A DNA stretch of 64,000 bases from Nitzschia sp. DOCU1. Lineage: Eukaryota; Bacillariophyta; Bacillariophyceae; Bacillariales; Bacillariaceae. How positions within the stretch are numbered: position 1 is the stretch's first letter; the number at the start of each line of letters is the position of its first letter. The notes under the pieces are model-generated. The model saw nothing but the letters and a program-made list of their open reading frames with translations, ran no database searches and had not been told where the DNA came from. This document shows positions 52,915 through 61,671 of this stretch, piece after piece. Position numbers and translations under genes: made by a program. The stretch is from contig OX595994.1 in assembly GCA_951394045.1 (NCBI GenBank), forward strand, positions 1,178,001 to 1,242,000, given 5' to 3'.

Positions 52915-53967
52915 AATGCTATGCTCGTAAATCTTCTCTGCCTATCTTGTTGTTCTAGTAGCTCTGGGTGTACTATGGGGTGACATGCGAGAATGTATTG
53001 CGATATGAACCTACCGGTAGACGGTGGCCATGGGGCAACTGTTTCTCTCTTCTCCTTGACCTTGTTCTTTGCGGGATTTGCCGCTGGGCGTCATCGTCGG
53101 AGTGAGAAGGAAGAGAACGGTCACTTTATGGATCGAAGCAGATTGTAGTATGTATTGTATACTGTACTATCCGTACATCAATGATTGTTAGCGTACGTGA
53201 GTCGTGGGTGCGGGATGAGAACCACCTTTTTGACCCCTTCGACCCAACTACATTGCATCGTTCTGGTGCAGTATACCGGAATATAGTGGGCTATGGAATA
53301 GCGCACTAATTCAACAATATGTAATTCCCCGCACTCTCATACAAGAGAGCTCCAGTAGCGCAGTGGACTGCCTACAATCACCTTCTAAGCAAGGTCGAGG
53401 GTTCGAGACTGAACTCCTCAATCCCCTTTTCGCGCGCATACGCCGACTAGCGCACGGCGTAGTGCACTGGTGAATAAGAGAAGGAGCAGAATATTGCTGA
53501 GGTCATACGGCAGCCCCAACTATCATAGCACTTCTGGCTTGCTATTGAACACAGCTCGTTATGATTTAATGGTGGCATTTCGTAGAGTCCATCTCTCTCG
53601 ATCTTTCCATTTTACTATCTGCAATAGGTGCCGGATCGATGGTGTCCGCCCGGCGGTAAGAGGAGGCCGCCTACTAGAATTGAAGTTCTCACACCAAACC
53701 CCACAGAGGAAAGGCATGTACGCAGGCATGCTCCCAGCCAATCCGTCTGAATCCGTGAATCCAAGAAAAGGAAATGATAGTAACTCATTTTTGTATCATT
53801 GAAAAAGGCAAGATGCATCATGTGGACCTTCCATCCAACCGCCAATGCATCGAAAGCTTATTTCTCCTAAAGTGAATAAATGATGACCTCCCATAAAACC
53901 ACCAGCCTACTCCAGTGTCAATAACTGTTTGACTTGCGACTTGCGATGCTGCATCGAAAGAGACAAG
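52915..53967. other. Intergenic region with tRNA-like remnant
   Basis: Promoter side of the EF-hand gene, then a tRNA-like remnant at 53349-53425. No protein gene supported. Confidence 0.45.
53349..53425 (+). other. tRNA-like / Pol III promoter-like remnant
   Basis: gctccag is followed by tagcgcagtgg (A box) and, 45 bases later, gggttcgagac (B box), with a possible anticodon arm accttctaagcaaggt. The T stem and acceptor stem do not pair, so it is not a normal tRNA. It shares agcgcag...aaggt.g.gggttcgag with the remnant at 27425-27492. Confidence 0.35.
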
Positions 53968-55639
53968 ATGATGACTACTGGTAGACGACTTTCTTCCATC
54001 TTCATGGGTAGTGTACTGTCCTCGTTAATTTTTGCGAATTTCATGATTTCCACACTCTTTCGAGTCACCGTGCCCTCGGCCAGCAATGCTGAATACTATT
54101 TGAGTACTGGTACCTTCGACCATTCAACTACCAGCAATACCGAGAACGTAAATGCCACCAACAACAATAACCATGTCGACAGCATTACAATCCCGCCACT
54201 GGTGACGACAAAGACGACTGTGAAAGGATCCACCAGCAAACCCTTTGACGAATTGACTTGGAAAAGCAATGTTCCCTCTCACGGCTCATTTCGGGACCTG
54301 CCAGTTTATGTTATTTGTAAGTGGTACGGAGATGGCCGCCAACGGCACAAGAACCGTTTCCACCAAAGGGAAAGCAGAACTTCCGGCAAACGTGACTCTC
54401 CCTTCCAGTGGGAAGGTGCGAATTGTTGTAGATTATCCTTGCAAAGCTCTGCTAAAAGACCATCAATGCGGTCTTGGTAACTGGGTGCTGCAGACATATT
54501 TAGTCAGAATGGCGGCCATGCATACTGTCCAAGCTCACTCCAAGGCAAACTCGGTCACCAGAATTTCACATTTACAATTGACCTGCAAGGACATGAACCA
54601 GAACAATCGGGAGGAGCTCCAAAAACTTTGGTATTGCCATGGTTGATGGGTAATTTCTCTGGGCCTCAAGATCTTGCCGAGGTCGAGAACTATTTGAGGA
54701 GCAGCGCCACCGCTGTAAAAGAAACAATACCGACTCAATGTTTCCGAACCTTTGAAGCCTGGGCAGGCAATCCCATTCTGTACATGCTTCCATTTATTTG
54801 GCAAGATCTCCGTCGCTTGGCGGTCAACCTTGTTGGCCCCCACCAGACAATCCAGACCATCCTGCCCACGCTTATTTGCAAACGATGCTGCAGCTGGAGC
54901 CACACCCCGAACACAACAACATCAGTCTTCTAACGTCCCATTTTCAGCCCTTACTGACCAATGTTCAACTTGACGATGTGGCAATTCGCTTTCGTTGTGG
55001 TGATATCATGGCTGGGAGCACGCCTGGCGTAACGTCTTTCCATTTTATCAAGTTTCGGTCCTTTGCAGATCTCATACCTGTTGAAACTGTCCGATCGATC
55101 GGCATTGTGACACAGCCCTTTCCGAAGTAACAGAAAGTTAATATACAAGAAGTTGATCCACAGGCACGATGGAGGGATGTCCACGACAACTTTGGGGCCA
55201 AACTTTGTGCCCAGGTCTCTTTGTCGTTCCAGCAATATCTTCGAGAGCGTTTCCCAGAAGCACGGGTTTCGATATGCAATGGGCCCGGCGAATCTATTGC
55301 CCTAGCTTATGCACGACTGGTCATGGCACAGTATGCACTTGCGGCTCCCGATTCCACCTTTTCTCTCTTTCCTGTCCTAGCGACGTTCGGCAAGGGCTAT
55401 CACATAGAAGCGGACTTGAATATAGGGATGAATCGAGGCGTGACGAGAGATAGAGCCCTTGTCGATGATGATCCACATGTTGCTTTATGAAAGCAAAGGC
55501 CAAACTACCGGTTGCTACGACCATTCAGCTACGACTTGCAAATGCAACAATGGCAAGGGAAGAAATTCTAAAGTGGTTCCGACTGGATGATTACAGCATC
55601 ACTTTCAACATGACAGAATACACCACCTCTACCACCTAG
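53968..55639 (+). pseudogene. Broken gene for a type II membrane/secreted protein, unrecognised family
   Basis: A signal-anchor (IFMGSVLSSLIFANFMISTLF) and Thr/Asn-rich stalk start an open frame at 53968. The readable protein then jumps between frames: near 54310 (into GTEMAANGTRTVSTKGK), near 54590 (into LPWLMGNFSGPQDLAEVENY), near 54830 (into LQTMLQLEPHPEHNNISLL), a TAA at 55128, and again near 55487. The blocks DDVAIRFRCGDIMAG, HNGP-like NGPGESIALAYARLVMAQ and TFSLFPVLATFGKGYH look like one conserved domain, perhaps a glycosyltransferase-type protein, but I do not recognise it. Four frameshifts and a stop make it a pseudogene unless sequencing errors or unseen introns account for them. Confidence 0.7.
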
Positions 55640-55729
55640 TAGATGTTGCAGTTTCGCGAGCGCTTATATAGTAGTACTACCGCCTTGGGTTGACAGCAGC
55701 TATGGTACAGTATTTGGAAGCCATTTGCT

Positions 55730-55758
55730 ACTACCGTATTTCTCGGAGTCCTGTCCTC
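55730..55758 (+). repeat. Left terminal inverted repeat
   Basis: 29 bases, exact reverse complement of 58232-58260. Confidence 0.95.
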
Positions 55759-56316
55759 ACCAAATGTACACATTTTTGGGCGGGTGAGGACAACACACCG
55801 AGGTTTTCGTCTGTCCGTGCGACAGGACATAGGCGATTTTGTATGTATTTTTTGGGTATAAGCCCTTTCTAGACCCTAAGTAAAATTTCTGACTTTAACA
55901 ACAATAAGACGTAAACTCAATTTTGAGGGCTTTGAAAACTCTCTTTGTCGCCTCGAACCTTTACCCTTTGGGCAATAATATATATGCCATTGAGAAGCGC
56001 TAAACTCGAGGAATCCGAATCTGTTTTTAACGCCAATCGTATCTGAATATTCGCGAGCCACTATTGCGGCACGCGGTGGTGCGCCGGGCCGCCCAATCGC
56101 GAGCCACTTCGAGTGGCACCCGATTGCAATCGCGCGCCACTTTTTGCGACTTTTAACTTTCCCTTGACTTTACCTGAGATCTCCCCGACGCTAGCCCGAT
56201 CATAGTCATAACGCGCATTTCACCTCCATCCGACAATCTACCAACTGCATCCAAGACGAAACCATGCCTCTACCAATGCGTTTTATTTGTTATCTTGGAG
56301 CAGCAACGACAGTAAC

Positions 56317-56532
56317 ATGAATCCCAACGACAAGAACGATCGAGCCTACAACCCCTACGGCATGGACTTCCTTGGCGACATCGAGTATGATTCGTCCATG
56401 GGGGTGCTGGAGTATGAACGCGGTGCAGTTCCCGACCCAGAAGATAGAAAGATTGCCGCCTCTCTCTTCTTGGCAAACGCCAAGCCACTCCCAAGCCCTG
56501 TTGAAAGCTGTTTGTCGTCAGTGCAAAAGTAG
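56317..56532 (+). CDS. Small ORF inside the transposon, hypothetical
   Basis: 71 residues, MNPNDKNDRAYNPYG to a TAG. Codon third positions are C-rich and the composition is protein-like (IEYDSSMGVLEYERGAVPDPEDRKIAA), which suggests a once-coding strand. It runs opposite to the transposase and overlaps its tail. It could be a fragment of another gene captured by the element or of a second transposon ORF. No known motif. Confidence 0.35.
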   Translation: MNPNDKNDRAYNPYGMDFLGDIEYDSSMGVLEYERGAVPDPEDRKIAASLFLANAKPLPSPVESCLSSVQK

Positions 56533-57967
56533 GCAGCATAGCCGCCACCGTCCCTCTCTTGCATGGAAATTCGAAGCATGATACTTAGGAACACACGCAT
56601 CTCCTTCGTACTGACATTCTTCCAAGGCTTGCCACAGTAGTCCATATTCTTGTTGCAGTTTTTGCGTAGGTGATTGAAAAAAAACTTGTTTGTTTCCTTG
56701 GCTAGATTAGAGACAAATCTAACCGTAAGACCGCCACATTTTCTCAGACACTCCGTTGGGTTGCTGAAAGAAAGAGCAACTCCTGCCTTGAGTCCACTTG
56801 GGCCGTGATACATTTGGGGGGGCGCAGGTATCTCAGTCGTCTCGTCTACCAACTCGAAATTGAAATGTAGCCCAGCGTCTGCTTCCTTGTCAACATTGCC
56901 CTCATCGTCGTTGGCATCGTCGTCTTCGATTTCTACCTCGATTTCAGGAGGAATCTCCAACCAAGCGTTGTCGTCGTCATCGAAGTCCGATTCGTCACAA
57001 GAATCCGAATCGACGTAGCTGTTGCTTGCATTACTCCTAGTCGACCGTGTTGAAAGACCTTGCTGGACGCTGTGCGTCATGGTGGAAACCAAGTCAGCCG
57101 CAGTCATCATGGCGGCTCGCCCTGCATACCGGATCAGTGTCGTCAGAACAATTGTCGCCTGGGGTGGTGGTTGCACTGCATGTGAAGGGGATACAGCTTT
57201 GGCTGGATTAAGTGGAGGCAAACTGAAGGAAAGACGGAGGTATTGTCGAATAGCTGCCGGCGAGGCCTCTTCGTAGTCTTGTGCCGACTGACGGAAACAT
57301 GAACGAATGTAGTCGTTGGATGGATACCACTCACGTAGCTGGGAGCGGTCAACCGTGATTGGCATCCCAGGTGAATGGGTGACCCAATCGACTTTGAACA
57401 TGCTGGCGTTCTTCTTCTTGTTCGGGCACTCGACAATCAACCCAACGATGTATCCGTCGATCCCAAGAATTGGTAAGCCTGTCTTCGAGTATAGTCGGGC
57501 GTCGCCGAGAAGTTTCTTTTTACGGAAGGAATATCTTTTATCACGGGGTGCTGCGCGAGGTCCAAGAACAGCATCACCGAGGGCCATTACACCTGCTAGA
57601 GCATCCTCCTCGGTAGACGCCTCGACGGCAGCATTACCGTTGTCCTCTGGTAAGTCGTCCATTGGAGGTGATGGCGGTTGGAGGACTCGTCGGCGGACAA
57701 CAGGTGCGGGGGGGGCATGTCGCGCGTATTTTCCGAATTTGTCACAAAAACGGAATCGTCGTTGACTAGGTCCTCGATCTGCTTATCACTGACCTTTGAC
57801 CAGTCATCCAGCACCATCACACGTCTAGGGGCTTCCGTCATCGGTTGGTAGGAATCCTGGTGGTTCTGGGGTGGTGATGGAGAGGCCGACATGGTGCGAT
57901 TTTGAAATTTTGAGAAACTTCCTCCCGACAGGCTCATTTTTCGAGCCAGATAGGTGGGCGGGAACAT
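56355..57967 (-). pseudogene. Truncated, frameshifted piggyBac-like transposase
   Basis: The 5' part reads from the ATG at 57967 (MFPPTYLARKMSLSG) to a homopolymer of G on the plus strand near 57707-57715, where the frame must change by one base to continue into the long frame that runs to 56355. In it are an acidic N-terminal region, a segment YIVGLIVECPNKKK..FKVDWV, and the start of the DDE_Tnp_1_7-type core: FFNHLRKNCNKNMDYCGKPW and STKEMRVFLSIMLRISMQ. After this the frame runs into unrelated sequence, so the DDE catalytic domain is gone. An active piggyBac transposase would be longer. Family call rests on the W..ST.EM..FL.I.L.. block. Confidence 0.65.
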
Positions 57968-58231
57968 TGAATGGCGAGAAAGGCAGCATAATCTACCCTA
58001 GCTAAAAACGCATGCGCATTCCAACGGTGGCATCCGTTTCGACGTTGGAGCATGTTAAGTTCATGATTAGTCAATTTAAAAATCGCGAGCCGCTATAGTG
58101 GCGCGCGAAAAATCGCGAGTCGCTATAGGGGCACCCGATACGATTGGCGTTAAAACGACGCTAAAGTTGTTTGTCATGGAGTTACGATCAAATGTACACG
58201 AAAATTAGGGGGTGGGGACAGGACTCCGTGG

Positions 58232-58260
58232 AGGACAGGACTCCGAGAAATACGGTAGTT
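58232..58260 (-). repeat. Right terminal inverted repeat
   Basis: 29 bases, exact reverse complement of 55730-55758. A partial extra copy (gacaggactccgtg) lies just inside. Confidence 0.95.
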
Positions 58261-58619
58261 GAGCACCAGCATTCTAACCCTACCACTACCTCGTCGCAGT
58301 AGTACTGGTGTCGAGGATGATGACGTCGTGTTCTAGTACTAATTCGGGGGGCTCTTCGTAGGCACTATTGCGTACCAGTCTACCCATTGCAGATCCAACT
58401 ACTGGTAGCTATTCCAAGAACGCCTATTACGAGTAGTCGACCTCGTCGGTCGCACGTGAGGCGTGCATCTGGCGAATAGGCCCCAAGTTCAAAAGTGTCG
58501 TCTGACGTCACCAACAAACACAAAAGATCGCGACAGCAACCCATTTTTCCAATGACCATGATTTGCATTTTCTCCGTGAGATATTGTCATTCCGCACGAT
58601 ACATGCTACGACTAGCTGA
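58261..58619. other. Intergenic region
   Basis: Spacer between the transposon and the nuclease-like gene. Nothing recognisable. Confidence 0.5.
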
Positions 58620-59660
58620 ATGAAGATGCTACCAGTAATATCCGAGTCCATTCAACAAAAGAGTACCCGTCATGGCTGGGTTCTTGTGGTAGTGATTTTG
58701 TGCTTCCAAGGATCATCGACCAGTACGACCATGGCGGATGCCTTTTCAAATTGCCCCGGCAGCACGCATCGTCGTACTTGGAACCGCATTGTCCAAGATT
58801 CGTGGAGCGGATCGACGCCATGGTATCCATTACGAGACGACTCTTCGATCCACAATGTTTTTCGCGTTCGCGGGGGTGAAAGTACCACTACTAGCCTTGC
58901 TGCTGCCGCCCGAAAAGCAGCGTCGTCATCGGCATTGAAACACCCGATCGTGCAGACACTACTGGCATGGATAATCGCTTTCTGGAAAACTGTCCGTCAA
59001 GAGTTGCAAAGTCTGAATGGCAATCAACGATGGATAGTACTGGCAGTGTTTTTAGTGGGCCTGCAACTGGGACGATCTCTTTCAAGCTGGTCCTTCCAAC
59101 GATTCAAGGATGCCGTCGACATTCCTACCAAGTACTTTGGACCGACCGCACCGTTGTTGGTGGGCCGAGCTGTGAGTGTGAGCGATGGAGATACCTTGCG
59201 CTTTTATCATACTCCGACACCTTTTCACAAGTCCAAGCTTGACAAAAAGAAAAAGCTAGCAGAAAACACATTGCCGATTCGAGTGTGTACGATTGATACG
59301 CCGGAAACGTCCAAATTTGGAAAACCTGGTCAGCCGTACGGCGAAGAGGCAAAACAAGAGTTGCAGAGGCTGGTGGAAAATCGTATGATTCATGTTCGTT
59401 TATTGAGCAAAGATCAATATGGACGAGCGGTGGGGCAAGTCTTTGCTCCGCGAACCATATTGGGCCGACGACGAGGTGTGGACGAGATTTTGCTCCGTGC
59501 GGGTTTAGCAGAAGTTTACCAAGGCATGGGGGCCGTCTATGGACCAAAAGGAAAAGCCGAGTATTTGAAACTAGAAGGGCAGGCTCGCCAAGCAAAAAAA
59601 GGAATTTGGTCCCTATCCAAGCGAGAATCAGCTGCCGAATACAAAAGGCGGGCCAAGTAG
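58620..59660 (+). CDS. Staphylococcal-nuclease-fold (SNase/LCL3-like) protein with membrane anchor
   Basis: 346 residues, single exon. An N-terminal signal-like hydrophobic stretch (GWVLVVVILCFQGSS) and a second hydrophobic segment (RWIVLAVFLVGLQLG, about residue 137) suggest a membrane-bound protein. The SNase domain covers about 180-335: AVSVSDGDTLRFY, RVCTIDTPET, QPYGEEAKQEL, SKDQYGRAVGQVF, LLRAGLAEVY, and a closing LEGQARQAKKGIW. The Asp and Arg positions of the Ca2+-dependent nuclease active site are present (DGDT, RVCTID, DQYGR). The layout with a membrane segment before the domain is like fungal Lcl3. Probable nucleic-acid phosphodiesterase of an organelle or the endomembrane system. 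Confidence 0.88.
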   Translation: MKMLPVISESIQQKSTRHGWVLVVVILCFQGSSTSTTMADAFSNCPGSTHRRTWNRIVQDSWSGSTPWYPLRDDSSIHNVFRVRGGESTTTSLAAAARKAASSSALKHPIVQTLLAWIIAFWKTVRQELQSLNGNQRWIVLAVFLVGLQLGRSLSSWSFQRFKDAVDIPTKYFGPTAPLLVGRAVSVSDGDTLRFYHTPTPFHKSKLDKKKKLAENTLPIRVCTIDTPETSKFGKPGQPYGEEAKQELQRLVENRMIHVRLLSKDQYGRAVGQVFAPRTILGRRRGVDEILLRAGLAEVYQGMGAVYGPKGKAEYLKLEGQARQAKKGIWSLSKRESAAEYKRRAK

Positions 59661-60008
59661 GAGTCCTGTGATGATAAGCCACCGATGATCAAGAGGGGCA
59701 AGACACGTTTATTGGAGGCACTCTCTACAGGTCGATGGATAGGTTAGTAGTACATCCCTGCGCTGGATCATGTTAAAGTTGTTGCACCCGACGGCTACGC
59801 CGCCATCCTGTTCGGAGTGGTACCATGACGAGACACTTGGTTGACTAGTAGTAACAACAGCAAAAACTAGTTTTGCAATTGTCAACAAGAGCTATAACGG
59901 TGGGTACGTAGAAGCTATGCTATCGAGGTAAAGCCGGACTGTACAGCGTCAATATTGGTTACCGAATCTTTCCTACGACCCCACGACCAGGGGTGCTGCT
60001 CCAGTTCG
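59661..60008. other. Convergent intergenic region
   Basis: No gene seen. Confidence 0.5.
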
Positions 60009-61259
60009 TCACGAGCACTCCTTGGGGACGAGTAGTTTTGTAATGAGATCCAATGGAACCAACTCGAATAGATCCCGTTCCAATGGTGGGGGAAACTTAT
60101 CGTCCCATACCTTCCATCTGTCTGCGCAGCAAAATACAGGAACTTGCCGTTTTTGAGCGATTTGGCAAAGTTCCAAAGTTCCCACTTTGTTGACCATTTG
60201 ATTGGCTTCGGGTAAGATACAGTCAGAACCGACAATCAACAAGTCAATCTTTCCACTCGATAGCCAACTCTTCAACTCCTCGTCACTGATGCAAGTGGAG
60301 TCGGCCCCTAAATCTTGGGCCATGAGCTCTCCCTCGTTGCCTGGCGACGACTGTCCACACACAATATTGACCTGCCCCCTAAAGGGCGATAAAACTTGCC
60401 GTAGCGTTCCAGAGCGTGAAAAAGTTGCAACTGTCAACCGCTTATTGGATGCTTCCACGAGCACCTTTATCGATTGAATCCCCAGTTCTACACTTTCCTG
60501 GATTGCCTTTTGAAAGGATTCGGCAGTAACGGTGTCCTTTCCGTTATCGAGCACCATACGCATTACATTACAAATTGGTACCATGGATGGACGAAGCATG
60601 GCAATCTGCGATGCCGCTGCTCTCCAATCGTCCTTGCTTTGATTATTCAATAGTAATTTGAGTGCATTTGCAGTCATTACCGATGCGCCATTTTCAACGT
60701 CGCTGGCCCACGCCCGAACGACAGGGGATATAGTCGTATCATAGACTCCATAAGTAGCATGATGAAATGCTTGAACAAGCCCCGGTACGCATTCCGACTG
60801 CATTTCTTCCAGTTGCTCCACAGTCACCAATTGAAAGCGATCGTGCTCTGTCCCTCGCAACTCGAGATTCGACGAAACTTCCGGAGGAACATTGACGATG
60901 AAGGGATATACTCGGATGATTCGTTCCTTTTGGCTACGCGGCGATTCGTAGAGCACATCCACATAGAGACCGCCTTGTTCTTGGACAATCTCAGTCACAT
61001 TGGTTTCTTCGGACAACTCTCGCTGGGCAGCTTCGTAGGGAGTTTCGCCGTCCTCGATCGTACCGCTAATGCCCGCCCAGTGAGAGGGAAACGTCGGCAT
61101 GGTGTCACATCGATGAAAAATGGCCACATGTGGACTCTGTTGCGTGTCCGTCGTGGTGGGGGAGGATGGTGGTGCTCTGGTCAAAATGAAGGTAGTCACC
61201 ACACGGTGAATGGGAAGAATGTTTGTTGCCACCATTGCTTTGCAGAATGCCTTATACAT
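60009..61259 (-). CDS. NUDIX hydrolase fused to an eIF2B-alpha/ribose-1,5-bisphosphate isomerase-like domain
   Basis: 416 residues, single exon. Residues about 15-150 are a NUDIX domain with the full Nudix box GTIEDGETPYEAAQRELSEE (66-85), fitting G-x5-E-x7-REL-x-EE; the last Gly of the consensus is Asn. Residues about 180-416 are an IF-2B-family Rossmann-like domain: TVATFSRSGTLRQVL, IVCGQSSPGNEGELMAQDL, IDLLIVGSDCILPE, VNKVGTLELCQIAQ and VPVFCCADRWKVWD. The GSD and NKVGT motifs are those around the ligand site of eIF2B subunits, methylthioribose-1-phosphate isomerase and archaeal ribose-1,5-bisphosphate isomerase. The combined protein may cleave a nucleoside diphosphate compound and then isomerise the phosphorylated sugar. 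This is inference. Confidence 0.87.
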   Translation of the reverse strand: MYKAFCKAMVATNILPIHRVVTTFILTRAPPSSPTTTDTQQSPHVAIFHRCDTMPTFPSHWAGISGTIEDGETPYEAAQRELSEETNVTEIVQEQGGLYVDVLYESPRSQKERIIRVYPFIVNVPPEVSSNLELRGTEHDRFQLVTVEQLEEMQSECVPGLVQAFHHATYGVYDTTISPVVRAWASDVENGASVMTANALKLLLNNQSKDDWRAAASQIAMLRPSMVPICNVMRMVLDNGKDTVTAESFQKAIQESVELGIQSIKVLVEASNKRLTVATFSRSGTLRQVLSPFRGQVNIVCGQSSPGNEGELMAQDLGADSTCISDEELKSWLSSGKIDLLIVGSDCILPEANQMVNKVGTLELCQIAQKRQVPVFCCADRWKVWDDKFPPPLERDLFELVPLDLITKLLVPKECS

Positions 61260-61279
61260 GGCGACATGGAAAGCCCAAT

Positions 61280-61583
61280 TGTCGGGAAATTGACATCCTT
61301 GATGTCAGTGTCAGGAAATTGACATCCTTGACGTTGCTGACATCAACTCCTCTTTCTTCAGCCAATTACATTTTATATTTTGATATAAGTCAAATCTTAC
61401 GTATTCTCGTACAAGACGATGACATCAATCATTTCGGACATCAAAAACAAGAAGCGAGAAATTATTTTATAGTTTTCACATCTATCAACAACGCTTTTAC
61501 CAGCATCTTTCTTTCTTACCTTTATCCTTTGCTCGGCGACTTTCCATCGCTAGCATTAGAACTGATTACAACGGTTCCTCGCA
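61280..61583 (+). repeat. Probable 5' LTR of the copia element (left edge uncertain)
   Basis: The right end is placed at the ca at 61582-61583, directly before the primer-binding site. The left edge is not certain: two direct copies of tgtc.ggaaattgacatcc start at 61280 and 61309, and either tg could be the LTR start. The 3' LTR is outside the window. Confidence 0.5.
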
Positions 61584-61597
61584 GGTTATGAGCCCAA
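61584..61597 (+). other. Primer-binding site, complementary to the anticodon arm of initiator tRNA-Met
   Basis: ggttatgagcccaa is the reverse complement of ttgggctcataacc, the anticodon stem-loop with CAT. Priming from an internal half of tRNA-iMet is known from Ty5 and Drosophila copia. Confidence 0.75.
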
Positions 61598-61671
61598 GTT
61601 TCTGGCAGTAACTTCCTCGTTTGCAACGCATTACAAGCTTTAAAATTGTCTCTACAAGATCTTGATCAAGA

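Larger units (their letters stand above)
55730..58260 (-). mobile_element. DNA transposon with 29-bp perfect TIRs, piggyBac-like, probably non-autonomous
   Basis: Bases 55730-55758 and 58232-58260 are perfect reverse complements (start actaccgtatttctcggag). Further in, an inverted pair aacgccaatcgtatc lies at about 56030 and 58138, and cgcgagccac-type motifs recur in both subterminal regions. Length 2531 bp. It holds a truncated transposase gene on the minus strand. No clear TTAA or other target duplication flanks it (left ...tttgct, right tgagca...). It lies just after the pseudogene ending at 55639. Confidence 0.85.

Noticed and set aside
53349..53425. Functional tRNA-Arg gene
   Set aside because: A and B boxes are present but the T stem and acceptor stem do not pair. 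Listed only as a remnant.
55129..55176. Very short intron removing the TAA in the broken gene at 54-55.6 kb
   Set aside because: The GT-AG pair would make an intron of about 44 bp, shorter than all others in the window, and other frameshifts would remain.
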